Positions 8,058-17,138 of a DNA stretch of 64,000 bases are shown in pieces. The notes beneath the pieces were generated by a model. That model did not search any database. It saw nothing but the letters and a program-made list of their open reading frames with translations, and was not told where the DNA came from. Source of the DNA: Kribbella pittospori. GTDB taxonomy: Bacteria > Actinomycetota > Actinomycetes > Propionibacteriales > Kribbellaceae. The translations under genes and the position numbers were made by a program. The stretch is taken from contig NZ_SJKB01000001.1 of assembly GCF_004331465.1 (NCBI RefSeq), positions 1,054,001 through 1,118,000 of the forward strand, in the 5' to 3' direction. Numbering within the stretch: position 1 is the first letter of the stretch; the number at the start of each line of letters is the position of its first letter.

Positions 8058-9314
8058 ATGACGACGACGATGCCCGACCGGCTGCGGGACGATCCTGACT
8101 TCCGGCGGTACTGGCTCGCCCGGGCGCTATCCATCACCGGGTCGATGGTCACCGCGATCGCATTGCCGGTGCTGGTCTACCGGTTGAGTGGCTCGACGGT
8201 CCTCACCGCACTGGTGTCCGCGCTCGAAGCAGCGCCGTACCTGGTGACCGGTCTGTTCGCCGGCGCACTCGCCGACCGGTGGAACCGGCGTCGGGTGATG
8301 GTCAACTCCGACCTGGTGAACGCAGTGCTGGTCGGCTCGGTCCCGGTCGCGCATCTGCTCGACGTACTGACTGTGGCGCACGTGCTCGTGGTGGCCTTCC
8401 TGGTGCAGAGCGTCTACACGTTCTTCGACGGCGCGAACTTCGGTGCCCTGCCAGTGCTCGTCGGCCGGGCCCGAGTGGCGCAGGCGAACTCGGTGGTCTG
8501 GACGGCGTCCAGCCTGATCGAGTTGTTCGTCCCACCCCTGGCCGGTCTGTCGCTGGCGGTGCTGAATCCGGCCAGCCTGCTCACCCTCGACGCACTGAGC
8601 TTCGTCGGGTCGGCCCTCGCGGTCCGCGGAATCATCCGGGCGATGTCCGTGCAGCGGGACGGACAGCAGCCGCTGCGGACGCGGGTGGTCCTCGCCGACA
8701 TCGCCGAAGGATTGCGCTACCTGGTCGGGCACGCCGGAGTGCGGACGATGACGATCGTCGGCAGCCTGCAGTCCTTCGCCGGCGGTGGATTCATGGCACT
8801 GATGGTGGTGTGGTGCGACCGGGTTCTGCACGTCGGTACGTCGGGACTGCGGTTCGGACTCGTGTGGGGGACCTGGGGGATCGGCGGACTGATCGCAGCG
8901 GTCGGACTGCCCCGGCTGCTGAAGCGGATGTCGCCGGCCGCGATCACGCTCTACGCACTGCCGTTCTCGGCCCTGCTCGGGGTCATCACGCCACTGGCGC
9001 CGAGCTGGGAGTTGGCCGCGATCGCACTGCTCGTGTGGGGATCGGCGTACGTGCTGGTCATCGTGAACACAGTCTCGTACCGCCAGCAGGTGACGCCGGA
9101 GCACTTGCTGGGCCGGGTCAACACGGCCGCCCGGATGCTGTCGTGGGGTGTGGGCTGGACGTTCGGATCGGTGGTCGGCGGTGTGCTGGGCAACCGCTAC
9201 GGCATCCGGACCTCCATGGTGGTGATGGGATGCTTCATCTTCGTCGCAGTAGCCGTGGCCTGGACGTCGCCACTGCGCCGGATCGCGGCCGGGCACCAGG
9301 AGGCAGTGGCCTGA
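8058..9314 (+). CDS. MFS transporter (MFS_3/enterobactin-exporter-like)
   Basis: Integral membrane exporter of about 418 aa with some 12 membrane segments. The start MPDRLRDDPDFRRYWLARALSITGSMVTAIALPVLVY and the ADRWNRRRVMVNSDLVNA loop (the MFS motif A region) match the EntS/MFS_3 group. The ATG at 8058 is preferred; a GTG at 8049 would add three residues and neither has a clear ribosome site. It lies 18 bases after the GNAT stop in the same direction. Export of a drug or siderophore is the usual role of the family; no substrate clue is visible. Confidence 0.87.
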   Translation: MTTTMPDRLRDDPDFRRYWLARALSITGSMVTAIALPVLVYRLSGSTVLTALVSALEAAPYLVTGLFAGALADRWNRRRVMVNSDLVNAVLVGSVPVAHLLDVLTVAHVLVVAFLVQSVYTFFDGANFGALPVLVGRARVAQANSVVWTASSLIELFVPPLAGLSLAVLNPASLLTLDALSFVGSALAVRGIIRAMSVQRDGQQPLRTRVVLADIAEGLRYLVGHAGVRTMTIVGSLQSFAGGGFMALMVVWCDRVLHVGTSGLRFGLVWGTWGIGGLIAAVGLPRLLKRMSPAAITLYALPFSALLGVITPLAPSWELAAIALLVWGSAYVLVIVNTVSYRQQVTPEHLLGRVNTAARMLSWGVGWTFGSVVGGVLGNRYGIRTSMVVMGCFIFVAVAVAWTSPLRRIAAGHQEAVA

Positions 9315-9361
9315 ACCGGCCCGCCGACGCCCCGTTGCATGCTGATCGCAGGATCATCCGC

Positions 9362-9373
9362 TAGGTTCTGCGC
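9362..9373 (+). promoter_or_regulatory. Leaderless -10 element of the DUF4081-GNAT gene
   Basis: TAGGTT (9362-9367) lies exactly six bases before the GTG start at 9374, the arrangement of leaderless actinobacterial promoters (TANNNT). No convincing -35 was found. Confidence 0.4.
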
Positions 9374-10198
9374 GTGGGCGTACGGGTTCTCGGTCCTCGT
9401 GACCTCGCGGCGGCGCGCGCCGTGATCGCTCGCGACCCGGTGGTCAACGTGTTCGTGGACAGCCTGGTGCAGGCGTCCGGACTCGATCCACGGCGCGGTG
9501 CCGAGGTCTGGGGGTACGTCGAGAAGGGCGGACTCGAGGCACTGTGCCATGCGGGAGGGAACATGGTGCCGGTGGGCGCGGACGACGCGGCACTGCGCGC
9601 GTTCGCGGCGTACGCGTTGCGTCGCGGCCGGAACTGCTTCCAGATCCTCGGACCGGCCCGTGAGGTCGAGCAACTCTGGACGGCGCTCGAGCCGCATTGG
9701 GGTCCGGCCCGCGAGGTGCGCGACAACCAGCCGTTCATGGTCATCGAGGACCCGCCGCTGATCGCCCCGGATCCGCTGGTCCGCGCGGTCGAACCGGTCG
9801 AGCTGCCGATCCTCTACCCGGCCTGCGTGGCGATGTACACCGAGGAGGTCGGCGTACCGCCGCAGACCGGGCCGGACGGGACGTTCTACCGGTCCCGGGT
9901 GGCGGAGCTGATCCGGGCGGGGCGTGCGTTCGCGCGGATCGAGGACGGCCGGGTCGTGTTCAAGGCCGAGGTCGGATCGGTCGGGACCGGCGTGTGCCAG
10001 ATCCAGGGGGTGTGGGTCGATCCGGAGTTCCGCGGCCGCGGACTGGCCGCGCCGGGCATGGCCGCGGTGGTCGAGCTGGCGCGGCAGATCGCGCCGGTGG
10101 TGACGCTGTACGTCAACGCGTTCAACGCGCCGGCCCGGGCCGCGTACGAGCGGGTCGGCTTCCGCACCATCGAGACGTTCGCGACGATCTTGTTCTGA
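9374..10198 (+). CDS. DUF4081 plus GNAT-domain acetyltransferase (Rv2867c-like)
   Basis: A 274-aa two-part protein: an N-terminal DUF4081-type domain (about 1-125, MGVRVLGPRDLAAARAVI ... HAGGNMVPVG) and a C-terminal GNAT domain with the acetyl-CoA motif WVDPEFRGRGLAAPGMAAVV and late VTLYVNAFNAPARAAYERVGF. This architecture is restricted to actinobacteria, where the gene usually follows ispG (Rv2867c next to gcpE in M. tuberculosis). Here it is 5.6 kb away, with an accessory block between. Function in vivo is not established. Confidence 0.9.
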   Translation: MGVRVLGPRDLAAARAVIARDPVVNVFVDSLVQASGLDPRRGAEVWGYVEKGGLEALCHAGGNMVPVGADDAALRAFAAYALRRGRNCFQILGPAREVEQLWTALEPHWGPAREVRDNQPFMVIEDPPLIAPDPLVRAVEPVELPILYPACVAMYTEEVGVPPQTGPDGTFYRSRVAELIRAGRAFARIEDGRVVFKAEVGSVGTGVCQIQGVWVDPEFRGRGLAAPGMAAVVELARQIAPVVTLYVNAFNAPARAAYERVGFRTIETFATILF

Positions 10199-10288
10199 TA
10201 CTGCGTGCTCTCCGTGATAGTGCGGTGACCGCGGGTGGGATTGGCTGAGTCTCTACGCCGCCCCGCCCCGCGGAAGGAATCCCACAGC

Positions 10289-11599
10289 ATGCGAAGGCTT
10301 GTCGTTGCCCTGTGCAGCCTTGCCCTGGTCCTGGTCTCGCTGACCAGCGTCTCCGCCGCCGCTCCACCCGATCTCTCGTACTACTCGATGCGCCTGCCCA
10401 CCGGTCTGACGGTCGCCGACCTGATCAAGGACGGGTACGACGTCACGCATGGCACCCGGCCGACGGTCGTAGCGACTCAGGCCGAGGCCGATCGCTTACG
10501 CGCACGAGGCGTCGTACTGGGGAAGACCGGGGACGTGTATCACCCGGTACCGCGGTCCGAGCCCGGGGGAGCGACGTACTACGGCGGCTATCACACGGCC
10601 GCCGGACACGAGCAGCACGACGCTGCCGTCGCCGCGGCGCACCCCGACCTGGTGAAGCTGTACGACATCGGCGACTCGTGGCTGAAGGCGCAGGGACAGG
10701 GTGGGCACGACATCCAGGCCCTGTGCATCACGAAGCTGGCCGCAAGCGACTGTGCGCTGAACAGCACCGGGAAGAAGCCGAAGTTCGTGCTGCACACGCA
10801 GATCCACGCGCGCGAACTGGTGACCGGCGAGACGGCGTACCAATGGATCGACCTGCTGGTCTCGTCATATGGCACGGACCCCGAGATCACCCAGCTGATG
10901 GACACCCGTGAGCTGTGGGTCGTGCCGATGGCGAATCCGGACGGCGTCGACGTGGTCGCGTCGAACCCGGACCGGCCGATCCTGCAGCGCAAGAACGTCG
11001 ACGACAGCGCCGGCGGTTGTCCCGCGTCCGATGCCGGCGTGGACCTGAACCGCAACTCGTCGTTCCAGTGGAACGTCAACGAGGGCGGGCCGTGCGACGA
11101 GACGTACCCGGGTGCGAAGGCGCTGTCGGAGCCGGAGACGATGGCGATCCAGGGTCTGCTCGACAAGCTCTTCGCCGACACCAAGGGCGACATCGACGAC
11201 CCGGCCGCCGCGAGTACGACCGGTGTCTTCCTCACCCTGCACAGCTTCGGCAACGACATCCTGGCGCCGTGGGGCTACACCAACAACGACGCGCCGAACA
11301 AGGCCGCTTTGGTTGCCCTGGGCAAGAAGATGGGTGCGCTGACCGGCTATCCGGTGTCGACCGGCGACGGCGGGGTCGGATACTTCGCGCCGGGGGCGAC
11401 GGACGACTGGTTGTACGGCACCCGTGGCGTCCCGTCGTACACGTTCGAGATCGGGCCGGACGGCGGCTCGTGCGGCGGCTTCCTGCCGGCGTACTCGTGC
11501 ATGACGTCGATGTTCTGGCCGACGCTGAAACCAGCCTTGCTGTACGCCGCCCAGGCCGCCGCAACGCCATACGGCAAACTCCCGATTACCGTCGGCTAG
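10289..11599 (+). CDS. Secreted M14-family zinc carboxypeptidase
   Basis: Exported metallocarboxypeptidase that removes C-terminal residues from peptides. The 436-aa precursor starts with a signal peptide (MRRLVVALCSLALVLVSLTSVSA, cleavage expected near residue 24). Zinc ligands are H173 and E176 in the IHARE motif and the later His in LTLHSFGNDI; the catalytic Glu lies in YTFEIGPDGG. The DLNRNSSFQW segment gives the substrate-carboxylate Arg. I chose the ATG at 10289 because it begins the signal peptide and has GGAAGGA upstream; the longer reading from 10235 would bury it. Monocistronic, with a hairpin downstream. Confidence 0.93.
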   Translation: MRRLVVALCSLALVLVSLTSVSAAAPPDLSYYSMRLPTGLTVADLIKDGYDVTHGTRPTVVATQAEADRLRARGVVLGKTGDVYHPVPRSEPGGATYYGGYHTAAGHEQHDAAVAAAHPDLVKLYDIGDSWLKAQGQGGHDIQALCITKLAASDCALNSTGKKPKFVLHTQIHARELVTGETAYQWIDLLVSSYGTDPEITQLMDTRELWVVPMANPDGVDVVASNPDRPILQRKNVDDSAGGCPASDAGVDLNRNSSFQWNVNEGGPCDETYPGAKALSEPETMAIQGLLDKLFADTKGDIDDPAAASTTGVFLTLHSFGNDILAPWGYTNNDAPNKAALVALGKKMGALTGYPVSTGDGGVGYFAPGATDDWLYGTRGVPSYTFEIGPDGGSCGGFLPAYSCMTSMFWPTLKPALLYAAQAAATPYGKLPITVG

Positions 11600-11645
11600 T
11601 CCCGGAGATTTACGACCCGGAGGCCTGATCGAGGGAGCTCCCGCA

Positions 11646-11673
11646 GGCGACCATCCGGCCCCGGGTGGTCGCC
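11646..11673 (+). terminator. Stem-loop after the M14 carboxypeptidase gene
   Basis: GGCGACCA (11646-11653) and TGGTCGCC (11666-11673) form a perfect 8-bp stem with a 12-base GC-rich loop, about 45 bases after the stop. There is no T run, as is common for actinobacterial terminators. Confidence 0.45.
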
Positions 11674-11782
11674 GCCAGCCCCAAACCTGTGGATAACGTG
11701 GTGGGAGCACTGTCCCGGGGCGGATATCCTCTGTGACGTCCGTTGTTCCATTCGTCCCTTCGTAGTGCTTTTGGAGACTCCC

Positions 11783-13546
11783 GTGATTCTGCGTATGTCG
11801 TCGATGTTCCTCCGCACCCTTCGCGAGGACCCGGCGGACGCGGAGGTCCCGAGCCACAAGCTGCTCGTCCGCGCCGGGTACATCCGGCGGACCGCGCCCG
11901 GCATCTACACCTGGCTCCCGCTGGGGCTGCGAGTGCTGCGCAACGTCGAACGGATCGTGCGCGAGGAGATGGACGCGATCGGCGCCCAGGAGCTGGTGTT
12001 CCCGGCGCTGCTGCCCCGCGAGCCCTACGAGGCGACCGGCCGCTGGACCGAGTACGGGCCGAACATCTTCCGGCTGAAGGACCGCAAGGGCGCCGACATG
12101 CTGCTCGGGCCGACGCACGAGGAGATGTTCACGCTGGTCGTGAAGGAGCTCTACTCGTCGTACAAGGATCTCCCGCTGTCGATCTACCAGATCCAGAACA
12201 AGTACCGCGACGAGGCGCGGCCGCGGGCCGGGGTGCTGCGCGGGCGCGAGTTCGTGATGAAGGACTCCTACTCCTTCGACATCGACGACGACGGTCTCGC
12301 CGCGTCGTACGAGCTGCACCGCAAGGCGTACATCAACATCTTCGACCGGCTCGGCTTCGACTACGTGATCGTCAAGGCGATGTCCGGTGCGATGGGCGGA
12401 TCGCGGTCGGAGGAGTTCCTTGCGATCGCGGAGAACGGCGAGGACACCTTCGTGCGCTCGCCCGGTGGGTACGCCGCCAACGTCGAGGCGGTCGTGGTCC
12501 CGCAGGCCGAGGCCGTGGACGCGTCGGCGGTGCCGGCGGCCGAGGTGGTCGACACTCCGGACACGCCCACCATCGACACGCTCGTCGACGCGATGAACGC
12601 GAAGCACGCCCGCAGCGACGGCCGGGCCTGGACCGCCGCGGACACGCTGAAGAACGTGCTCGTCATGCTCGTGCACCCCGACGGATCCCGTGAGCCGTTG
12701 GCCATCGGCGTGCCCGGCGACCGCGCGATCGACGAGAAGCGGCTCGGCGCGCAACTCGAGCCCGCCGAGGTGGTCGCCTTCGAGGAGTCCGACTTCGAGA
12801 AGCACCCCTCGCTGGCGAAGGGCTACATCGGTCCTGGCGTGCTCGGTGCGGAGAACACGTCCGGCATCCGCTACCTGCTCGACCCCCGGATCGCCGAGGG
12901 ATCGGCGTGGGTGACGGGTGCGGACAAGCCCGGCTTCCACGTCATGGACCTGGTGCACGGCCGCGACTTCACCGCCGACGGCACGATCCAGGCCGCCGAG
13001 GTGCGCGACGGTGACCCGGCGCCCGACGGTTCGGGTCCGCTGGAGTCGGCGCGCGGGATCGAGATGGGCCACATCTTCCAGCTCGGCCGCAAGTACGCCG
13101 AGGCGCTGGACCTGAAGGTGCTGGACCAGAACGGCAAGCTCGTCACCGTGACGATGGGGTCGTACGGTGTCGGCGTGACCCGCGCGGTGGCCGCTATCGC
13201 CGAGGGCAACCACGACGAGCTCGGACTGGTCTGGCCGCGCGAGATCGCTCCCGCCGACGTCCACCTCGTTGCCACCGGCAAGGATTCCGAGGTGTTCACG
13301 AAGGCGGCCGAGATCGCCGCCGAGCTGGAGTCCCGCGGTCTGTCGGTGATGTACGACGACCGCGAGAAGGTGTCGCCGGGCGTGAAGTTCAAGGACGCCG
13401 AGCTGATCGGCATCCCGACGATCGCCGTGGTGGGCAAGGGTCTCGTGGACGGCACCATCGAGGTCAAGGACCGCCGTACGGGCGAGCGCGCCGACATCCC
13501 GGTCGCCGAGGTCGTCGACCACCTGGTCGCCACTGTCCGCAGCTGA
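11783..13546 (+). CDS. proS: Prolyl-tRNA synthetase, bacterial type with editing domain
   Basis: Charges tRNA-Pro and edits mischarged Ala. The 587-aa product has class II motif 1 near [15 protein letters not shown], motif 2 [27 protein letters not shown] (about 140-165), a long INS editing insertion (about 220-400, with [12 protein letters not shown] and [10 protein letters not shown]), motif 3 [15 protein letters not shown] (about 460) and the anticodon-binding domain at the end. I chose the GTG at 11783, which has TTGGAG six bases upstream and yields [16 protein letters not shown], the usual N terminus; a GTG at 11765 is also open. Proximity to the ispG neighbourhood is shared with streptomycetes. 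Confidence 0.96.
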   Translation: MILRMSSMFLRTLREDPADAEVPSHKLLVRAGYIRRTAPGIYTWLPLGLRVLRNVERIVREEMDAIGAQELVFPALLPREPYEATGRWTEYGPNIFRLKDRKGADMLLGPTHEEMFTLVVKELYSSYKDLPLSIYQIQNKYRDEARPRAGVLRGREFVMKDSYSFDIDDDGLAASYELHRKAYINIFDRLGFDYVIVKAMSGAMGGSRSEEFLAIAENGEDTFVRSPGGYAANVEAVVVPQAEAVDASAVPAAEVVDTPDTPTIDTLVDAMNAKHARSDGRAWTAADTLKNVLVMLVHPDGSREPLAIGVPGDRAIDEKRLGAQLEPAEVVAFEESDFEKHPSLAKGYIGPGVLGAENTSGIRYLLDPRIAEGSAWVTGADKPGFHVMDLVHGRDFTADGTIQAAEVRDGDPAPDGSGPLESARGIEMGHIFQLGRKYAEALDLKVLDQNGKLVTVTMGSYGVGVTRAVAAIAEGNHDELGLVWPREIAPADVHLVATGKDSEVFTKAAEIAAELESRGLSVMYDDREKVSPGVKFKDAELIGIPTIAVVGKGLVDGTIEVKDRRTGERADIPVAEVVDHLVATVRS

Positions 13547-13552
13547 TCGGTC

Positions 13553-13583
13553 GCCGGCTTCGCTCCCCAGGAGTGAGGCCGGC
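13553..13583 (+). terminator. Two-tier hairpin after proS
   Basis: GCCGGC (13553-13558) pairs with GCCGGC (13578-13583). Inside, past a TT/AG internal loop, CGCTCC (13561-13566) pairs with GGAGTG (13570-13575) with one G-T wobble and a 3-base loop. It lies six bases after the proS stop and just before the HIT gene, so it probably acts as a partial terminator. Confidence 0.5.
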
Positions 13584-13601
13584 GTGCTTCCTGGGGGATC
13601 C

Positions 13602-14021
13602 ATGGACGACTCGTGTGTGTTCTGCGGCATCGTGGCCGGCCGGCTGCCGGCGCGGTTCGTGTACCAGGACGAGCACGCCTGCGCGTTCCTGGACATCCGG
13701 CCTCTGCGGGCCGGGCACACGCTCGTCGTCCCTCGCCGGCATGTTCCTGATCTGAGCGCCGAGGGCGCCCCCGATGCGATGGCCGCGATCGGGCAGGCTC
13801 TGCAAGCGACCACCCGGATTCTCTTGAAGCACCTGCCTGCAGATGGGGTCAGTGTCCTCCAGGCGAACGGTGCGGCGGCGGGCCAGGAGGTCTTCCACCT
13901 GCACTTCCACCTCGTGCCCCGGCAGCGCGGCGACCGTCCGCTGAACGACTGGACCGCGGACGACGACGCCCGGCACCACCTCGACGAGCTCCACCTGCAA
14001 CTCGTCGGCTCCGAGGATTGA
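13602..14021 (+). CDS. HIT-family hydrolase
   Basis: Nucleotidyl hydrolase/transferase of the Hint branch, 139 aa. The N terminus CVFCGIVAGRLPARFVYQDE holds the two cysteines of the zinc-type HIT proteins, and the active site HLHFHLVPR (His triad) is complete near residues 99-107. Start placed at the ATG 13602, giving MDDSCVFCG; the GTG at 13584 is in frame but lacks a site. It follows proS after a hairpin. HIT proteins hydrolyse AMP-linked conjugates such as aminoacyl-adenylates, a plausible housekeeping partner for an aminoacyl-tRNA synthetase (inference). Confidence 0.92.
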   Translation: MDDSCVFCGIVAGRLPARFVYQDEHACAFLDIRPLRAGHTLVVPRRHVPDLSAEGAPDAMAAIGQALQATTRILLKHLPADGVSVLQANGAAAGQEVFHLHFHLVPRQRGDRPLNDWTADDDARHHLDELHLQLVGSED

Positions 14022-14128
14022 GAGTCGCCCGAACATTCTTTGCTGATCGATGTCGAGGAACGAAGGTTCGCTCCGATCCCTGGAGGAGACGCCCACGAGG
14101 GGTGTCTGTGATCCACGAGGGGCGAACG

Positions 14129-15496
14129 ATGACGAATACTCCTGCGGTTCGGGTGACGCGCGGGATCGAGACCCTGCGGGCCGCGGTGACCGGCGAAGTC
14201 CTGACCGAAGCCGATACCGGCTACCAGACCGCGAATAGCACACTCACCAGACAAGGGCGGCCGGCGGTGGTCGTCCGGTGCGCAAGCGCCGCCGACGCCG
14301 CGGCCGCGCTTGAGTACGCCGAGGCCAACGACCTCGCGGTAGCGGTGCGGAGCGGCGGCCACCACATGGCCGGGTTCGGCACCAACGAAGGCGGTGTCGT
14401 GATCGACGTCCGGCCGTTGGACGACGTTGTACTCCTGTCGGAGGGACCTGGCGAGAGGGCCACGTTCCGGATCGGCACCGGCGCGACCTGGGGCACGGTC
14501 GCGGCGTACCTGGCGAAGACCGGCCACGCGATCTCGTCCGGCGACACGGCCGGCGTCGGAGTCGGCGGGCTGATGGCCGGTGGCGGCATCGGCTGGATGG
14601 TACGTCGGCATGGCCTGGCCATCGACAGCGTCCAGTCAGCCGAGGTGGTGACCGCGGACGGTTCGGTCCGCCGTGTTGACGCGACCCACGAGCCGGAGTT
14701 GTTCTGGGGCCTGCTCGGCGCGGCCGGGGGTCTCGGCGTGGTGACTTCCTACGACATCAGCGCCGTACATCAGCCGACGGTGCTCTTCGGCAGCCTGCTG
14801 TTTCCGTGGACGCAGGCGGATCAGGTGCTGTCCGGCTGGGCGGACCACATGGCCGTCGCACCGGAAGAACTGACGGCGTCGGTCCAACTGCCGCCGACGA
14901 TGGTCGCGGACCGCCAGGCTCCGATCGCCATCAAGGTGTGCGTCGCCGGCGAGGCGGCCGGGCGTGAGGAGATCCTGGCTCCGTTGCGAAGCCTCGGGAC
15001 AGTGCTGACCGACACGGTGACGGAGGTGCCGTACGCGCAGGTGCTGGCGGACGAGCCGATGCCTCCGGGCTGGACTCCGCGCAACCGCAACGGGCTGTTC
15101 GACGCGTGGTCGCCGGACCTGGGCGAGCGCTTGGCCGACGCCCGACTGCAGTTGCCGGCAATGGCGGTGGAGGTCCGGGCGCTCGGTGGTGAGTTCGGAC
15201 GGGTCGCTCGTGACGCCAACGCGTTCGCTCATCGCGACGCGCGGTTCATGGTCAACGCCGTACTGATCGGATCGACCGAGCTGCACGGAGACCAGATCGA
15301 GGGGTTCGAGGGGCTCTGGAGCGAACTGCTGCCGGAGGGCGCGTATCTGAACTTCCTGTCCGACCCGACGGCGGCCGACCTCGACCTTTGCTACCCGGGA
15401 CCGCATCGAGCCCGGCTCGCGGCGCTGAAGCAGACGGTCGATCCGGCCGACGTCTTCCGCACCACCCTGACCGTGCCCCCGGCCGTCAGAGGGTGA
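14129..15496 (+). CDS. FAD-linked oxidase, berberine-bridge-enzyme (BBE) family
   Basis: Flavoprotein oxidoreductase of 455 aa without signal peptide. The FAD-binding PCMH domain spans about 35-210 with RPAVVVRCASAADAAAALEYA and VAVRSGGHHMAGFG, whose second His matches the 8-alpha-histidyl FAD attachment residue. The BBE domain at the C terminus has LNFLSDPTAADLDLCYPGPHRARLAALKQTVDPADVF. Bicovalent enzymes add a Cys in the GxxCxxxG region; here that segment reads VGVGGLMAGGGIGW with no Cys, so attachment is probably through His only. GAGGGG six bases before the ATG at 14129 fixes the start. Sugar or secondary-metabolite oxidation is typical. Ends overlap the convergent sigma gene by 11 bases. 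Confidence 0.88.
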   Translation: MTNTPAVRVTRGIETLRAAVTGEVLTEADTGYQTANSTLTRQGRPAVVVRCASAADAAAALEYAEANDLAVAVRSGGHHMAGFGTNEGGVVIDVRPLDDVVLLSEGPGERATFRIGTGATWGTVAAYLAKTGHAISSGDTAGVGVGGLMAGGGIGWMVRRHGLAIDSVQSAEVVTADGSVRRVDATHEPELFWGLLGAAGGLGVVTSYDISAVHQPTVLFGSLLFPWTQADQVLSGWADHMAVAPEELTASVQLPPTMVADRQAPIAIKVCVAGEAAGREEILAPLRSLGTVLTDTVTEVPYAQVLADEPMPPGWTPRNRNGLFDAWSPDLGERLADARLQLPAMAVEVRALGGEFGRVARDANAFAHRDARFMVNAVLIGSTELHGDQIEGFEGLWSELLPEGAYLNFLSDPTAADLDLCYPGPHRARLAALKQTVDPADVFRTTLTVPPAVRG

Positions 15497-16724
15497 GGCG
15501 GGTGATGCGCTCGCGGAGATAGTTCTGCTCCGCGGTGTTGCGGGTGCGGTCGAGTGCGGCCAGATAGTGCCCACGGGCCAGATCTGGCCGCCCCGCAAGC
15601 TCCTGGAGATGTGCGAGCACCGACAGCCGACGGTGGTGGTCACCGAGGTACCGGTCGCCGGCAAGGCCTTCGACGAGGTCGATCCCTGCCTGCGGCCCCT
15701 CGGTCATCGCCACCGCGACCGCGGAGCCGAGCGTCACCATCGGGCCTGGATCGACCTCGGCGAGGATCCGGTACAGGCCGGCGATCTGCTCCCAGTCGGT
15801 GGTCTCGACGGAGTCGGCCTCACTGTGTACGGCGGCGATCGCCGCCTCGAGCTGATACGGGCCGACAGGTCCCGAGGCCAGCGCCGCCTCGACGAGCGCC
15901 GTGCCCTCGGCAATCTCGTCCGCGTGCCAGCGGGAACGGTCCTGCCGGTCGGCCGGGACGAGGTCACCGCCAGAACCGGTCCGGGCGTCACGCCGTGCGT
16001 GCGTGAGGATCATCAGTGCCAGCAGGCCAGTCACCTCATCGGCGTCGGGAGCGGCCCGGCGCAGCATGCGCGTGATCCGGAGTGCCTCCGCCGCCAGGTC
16101 CAACCGCTGCAGGTCGTCGCCGGCGCTCGCGGTGTGCCCCTCGTTGAAGATCAGGTAGAGCACATGCAGTACGGCGCGCAGACGTTCGTCGTACTCCGGC
16201 CCGCTGGGCAGCTCGAAGCGCGCGCCGGAATCCTTGATCGTTCGCTTGGCCCGGCTGATCCGCTGCGCCACGATCGTCTCGCCGACCAGCAGCGCGGCCG
16301 CCACCTCGGCCGTGGTCAGGCCGCCGACCGACCGCAGCGTCAACGCAATCTGCGACGCCGGCGTCAGCGCCGGGTGGCAGCACAGCACGAGCAGCCGCAG
16401 CGTGTCGTCGGTGTCCTGGACGTGGTCCTCCTCCACCAACGGCGTACGCAGATGGTCGTTGACCTCGCGCTGCCGCCGGGCGTTGTCCCGCCGCCAGCCG
16501 TCCATCAGCCGCCGGGTCGCGACGCTGACCAGCCATCCGACCGGTTTCTCCGGTACGCCGTTCGCCCGCCACTGGACGAACGCCTCGAGCAGCGCCTCCT
16601 GAACGGCGTCCTCGCACTGGTCGAACGTCCCGTAGCGCCGGAGCAGCGCGGCCAGTGCTTTCGGTGCGCCGGCGCGGATCGCGGACTCGAGGTCTACCTC
16701 GGCAGCGTTGTGCGTGGAGCTCAC
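15486..16724 (-). CDS. ECF sigma factor with C-terminal extension (ECF42 type, DUF6596)
   Basis: Alternative sigma factor of 412 aa. Region 2 is in YGTFDQCEDAVQEALLEAFVQWRANG; region 4 follows at ALTLRSVGGLTTAEVAAALLVGETIVAQRISRAKRTI. Beyond about residue 190 is a long helical extension (the DUF6596/TPR-like part) ending NYLRERITRLTL. This architecture plus a YCII/DGPF gene directly upstream is the hallmark of the ECF42 group described in Streptomyces, which acts without a classical anti-sigma factor, its extension being regulatory. The GTG at 16724 overlaps the YCII stop (GTGA). The TGTCGA -35 motif I recall for this group was not seen upstream. Confidence 0.9.
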   Translation of the reverse strand: MSSTHNAAEVDLESAIRAGAPKALAALLRRYGTFDQCEDAVQEALLEAFVQWRANGVPEKPVGWLVSVATRRLMDGWRRDNARRQREVNDHLRTPLVEEDHVQDTDDTLRLLVLCCHPALTPASQIALTLRSVGGLTTAEVAAALLVGETIVAQRISRAKRTIKDSGARFELPSGPEYDERLRAVLHVLYLIFNEGHTASAGDDLQRLDLAAEALRITRMLRRAAPDADEVTGLLALMILTHARRDARTGSGGDLVPADRQDRSRWHADEIAEGTALVEAALASGPVGPYQLEAAIAAVHSEADSVETTDWEQIAGLYRILAEVDPGPMVTLGSAVAVAMTEGPQAGIDLVEGLAGDRYLGDHHRRLSVLAHLQELAGRPDLARGHYLAALDRTRNTAEQNYLRERITRLTL

Positions 16725-17113
16725 CGCTCCCGGGACAGCGCGGCGAGAGCCTCGTCGTCGAGCTCCCGCACCGGGCGGACCTCGATCGGCAGCAGGGCCG
16801 CGAACGGTATGCCGGCCGCGATCTCGAGTGCCCGGTCCATCGACGCGCACTCGACCATGAGCGCTCCGGCGAGGAACTCCTTGGTCTCCAGGAACGGCCG
16901 GTCCGAGATCACCGGCGTCCCCGCCGTCACCTTGACTGACTTGGTCTCCGACGGTGGCTCGAGAGCGAGGATCGTCAGGAGTTCCCCGTTCTCCCGCAGC
17001 TCACGCACCTGGTCGAGGAGGAAGTCGCGACCCCCGATCAGCTCGAGCCTCTTCTCGGGGCTGAGCCCGTCCAGTGCTTCGGGGTTGTTGTGGATCAGCA
17101 GCAAGAACTTCAC
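16721..17113 (-). CDS. YCII/DGPF-domain protein, partner of the ECF42 sigma factor
   Basis: Small 130-aa protein of the YCII superfamily (MKFLLLIHNNPEALDGLS start). The signature DGPF-ETKE-GG is modified here to DRPFLETKEFLAGALMVE, i.e. the first Gly is Arg. The rest (ALEIAAGIPFA ... EVRPV) is typical. Such genes are paired with ECF42 sigma factors and are usual regulon members; biochemical function is unknown. It is translationally coupled to the sigma gene. GACAAT six bases upstream of the GTG could be a leaderless -10. Confidence 0.9.
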   Translation of the reverse strand: MKFLLLIHNNPEALDGLSPEKRLELIGGRDFLLDQVRELRENGELLTILALEPPSETKSVKVTAGTPVISDRPFLETKEFLAGALMVECASMDRALEIAAGIPFAALLPIEVRPVRELDDEALAALSRER

Positions 17114-17138
17114 GCCGCCATTGTCCCGCGCCGACCGG

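Noticed and set aside
11600..11782. tRNA or T-box upstream of proS
   Set aside because: The region shows only one simple stem-loop; no cloverleaf, specifier loop or T-box core was seen.
10865..14611. Very long minus-strand open frame
   Set aside because: It lies antisense to the carboxypeptidase, proS, HIT and BBE genes, has arginine/valine-rich composition and no family motifs; it is a GC-rich shadow.
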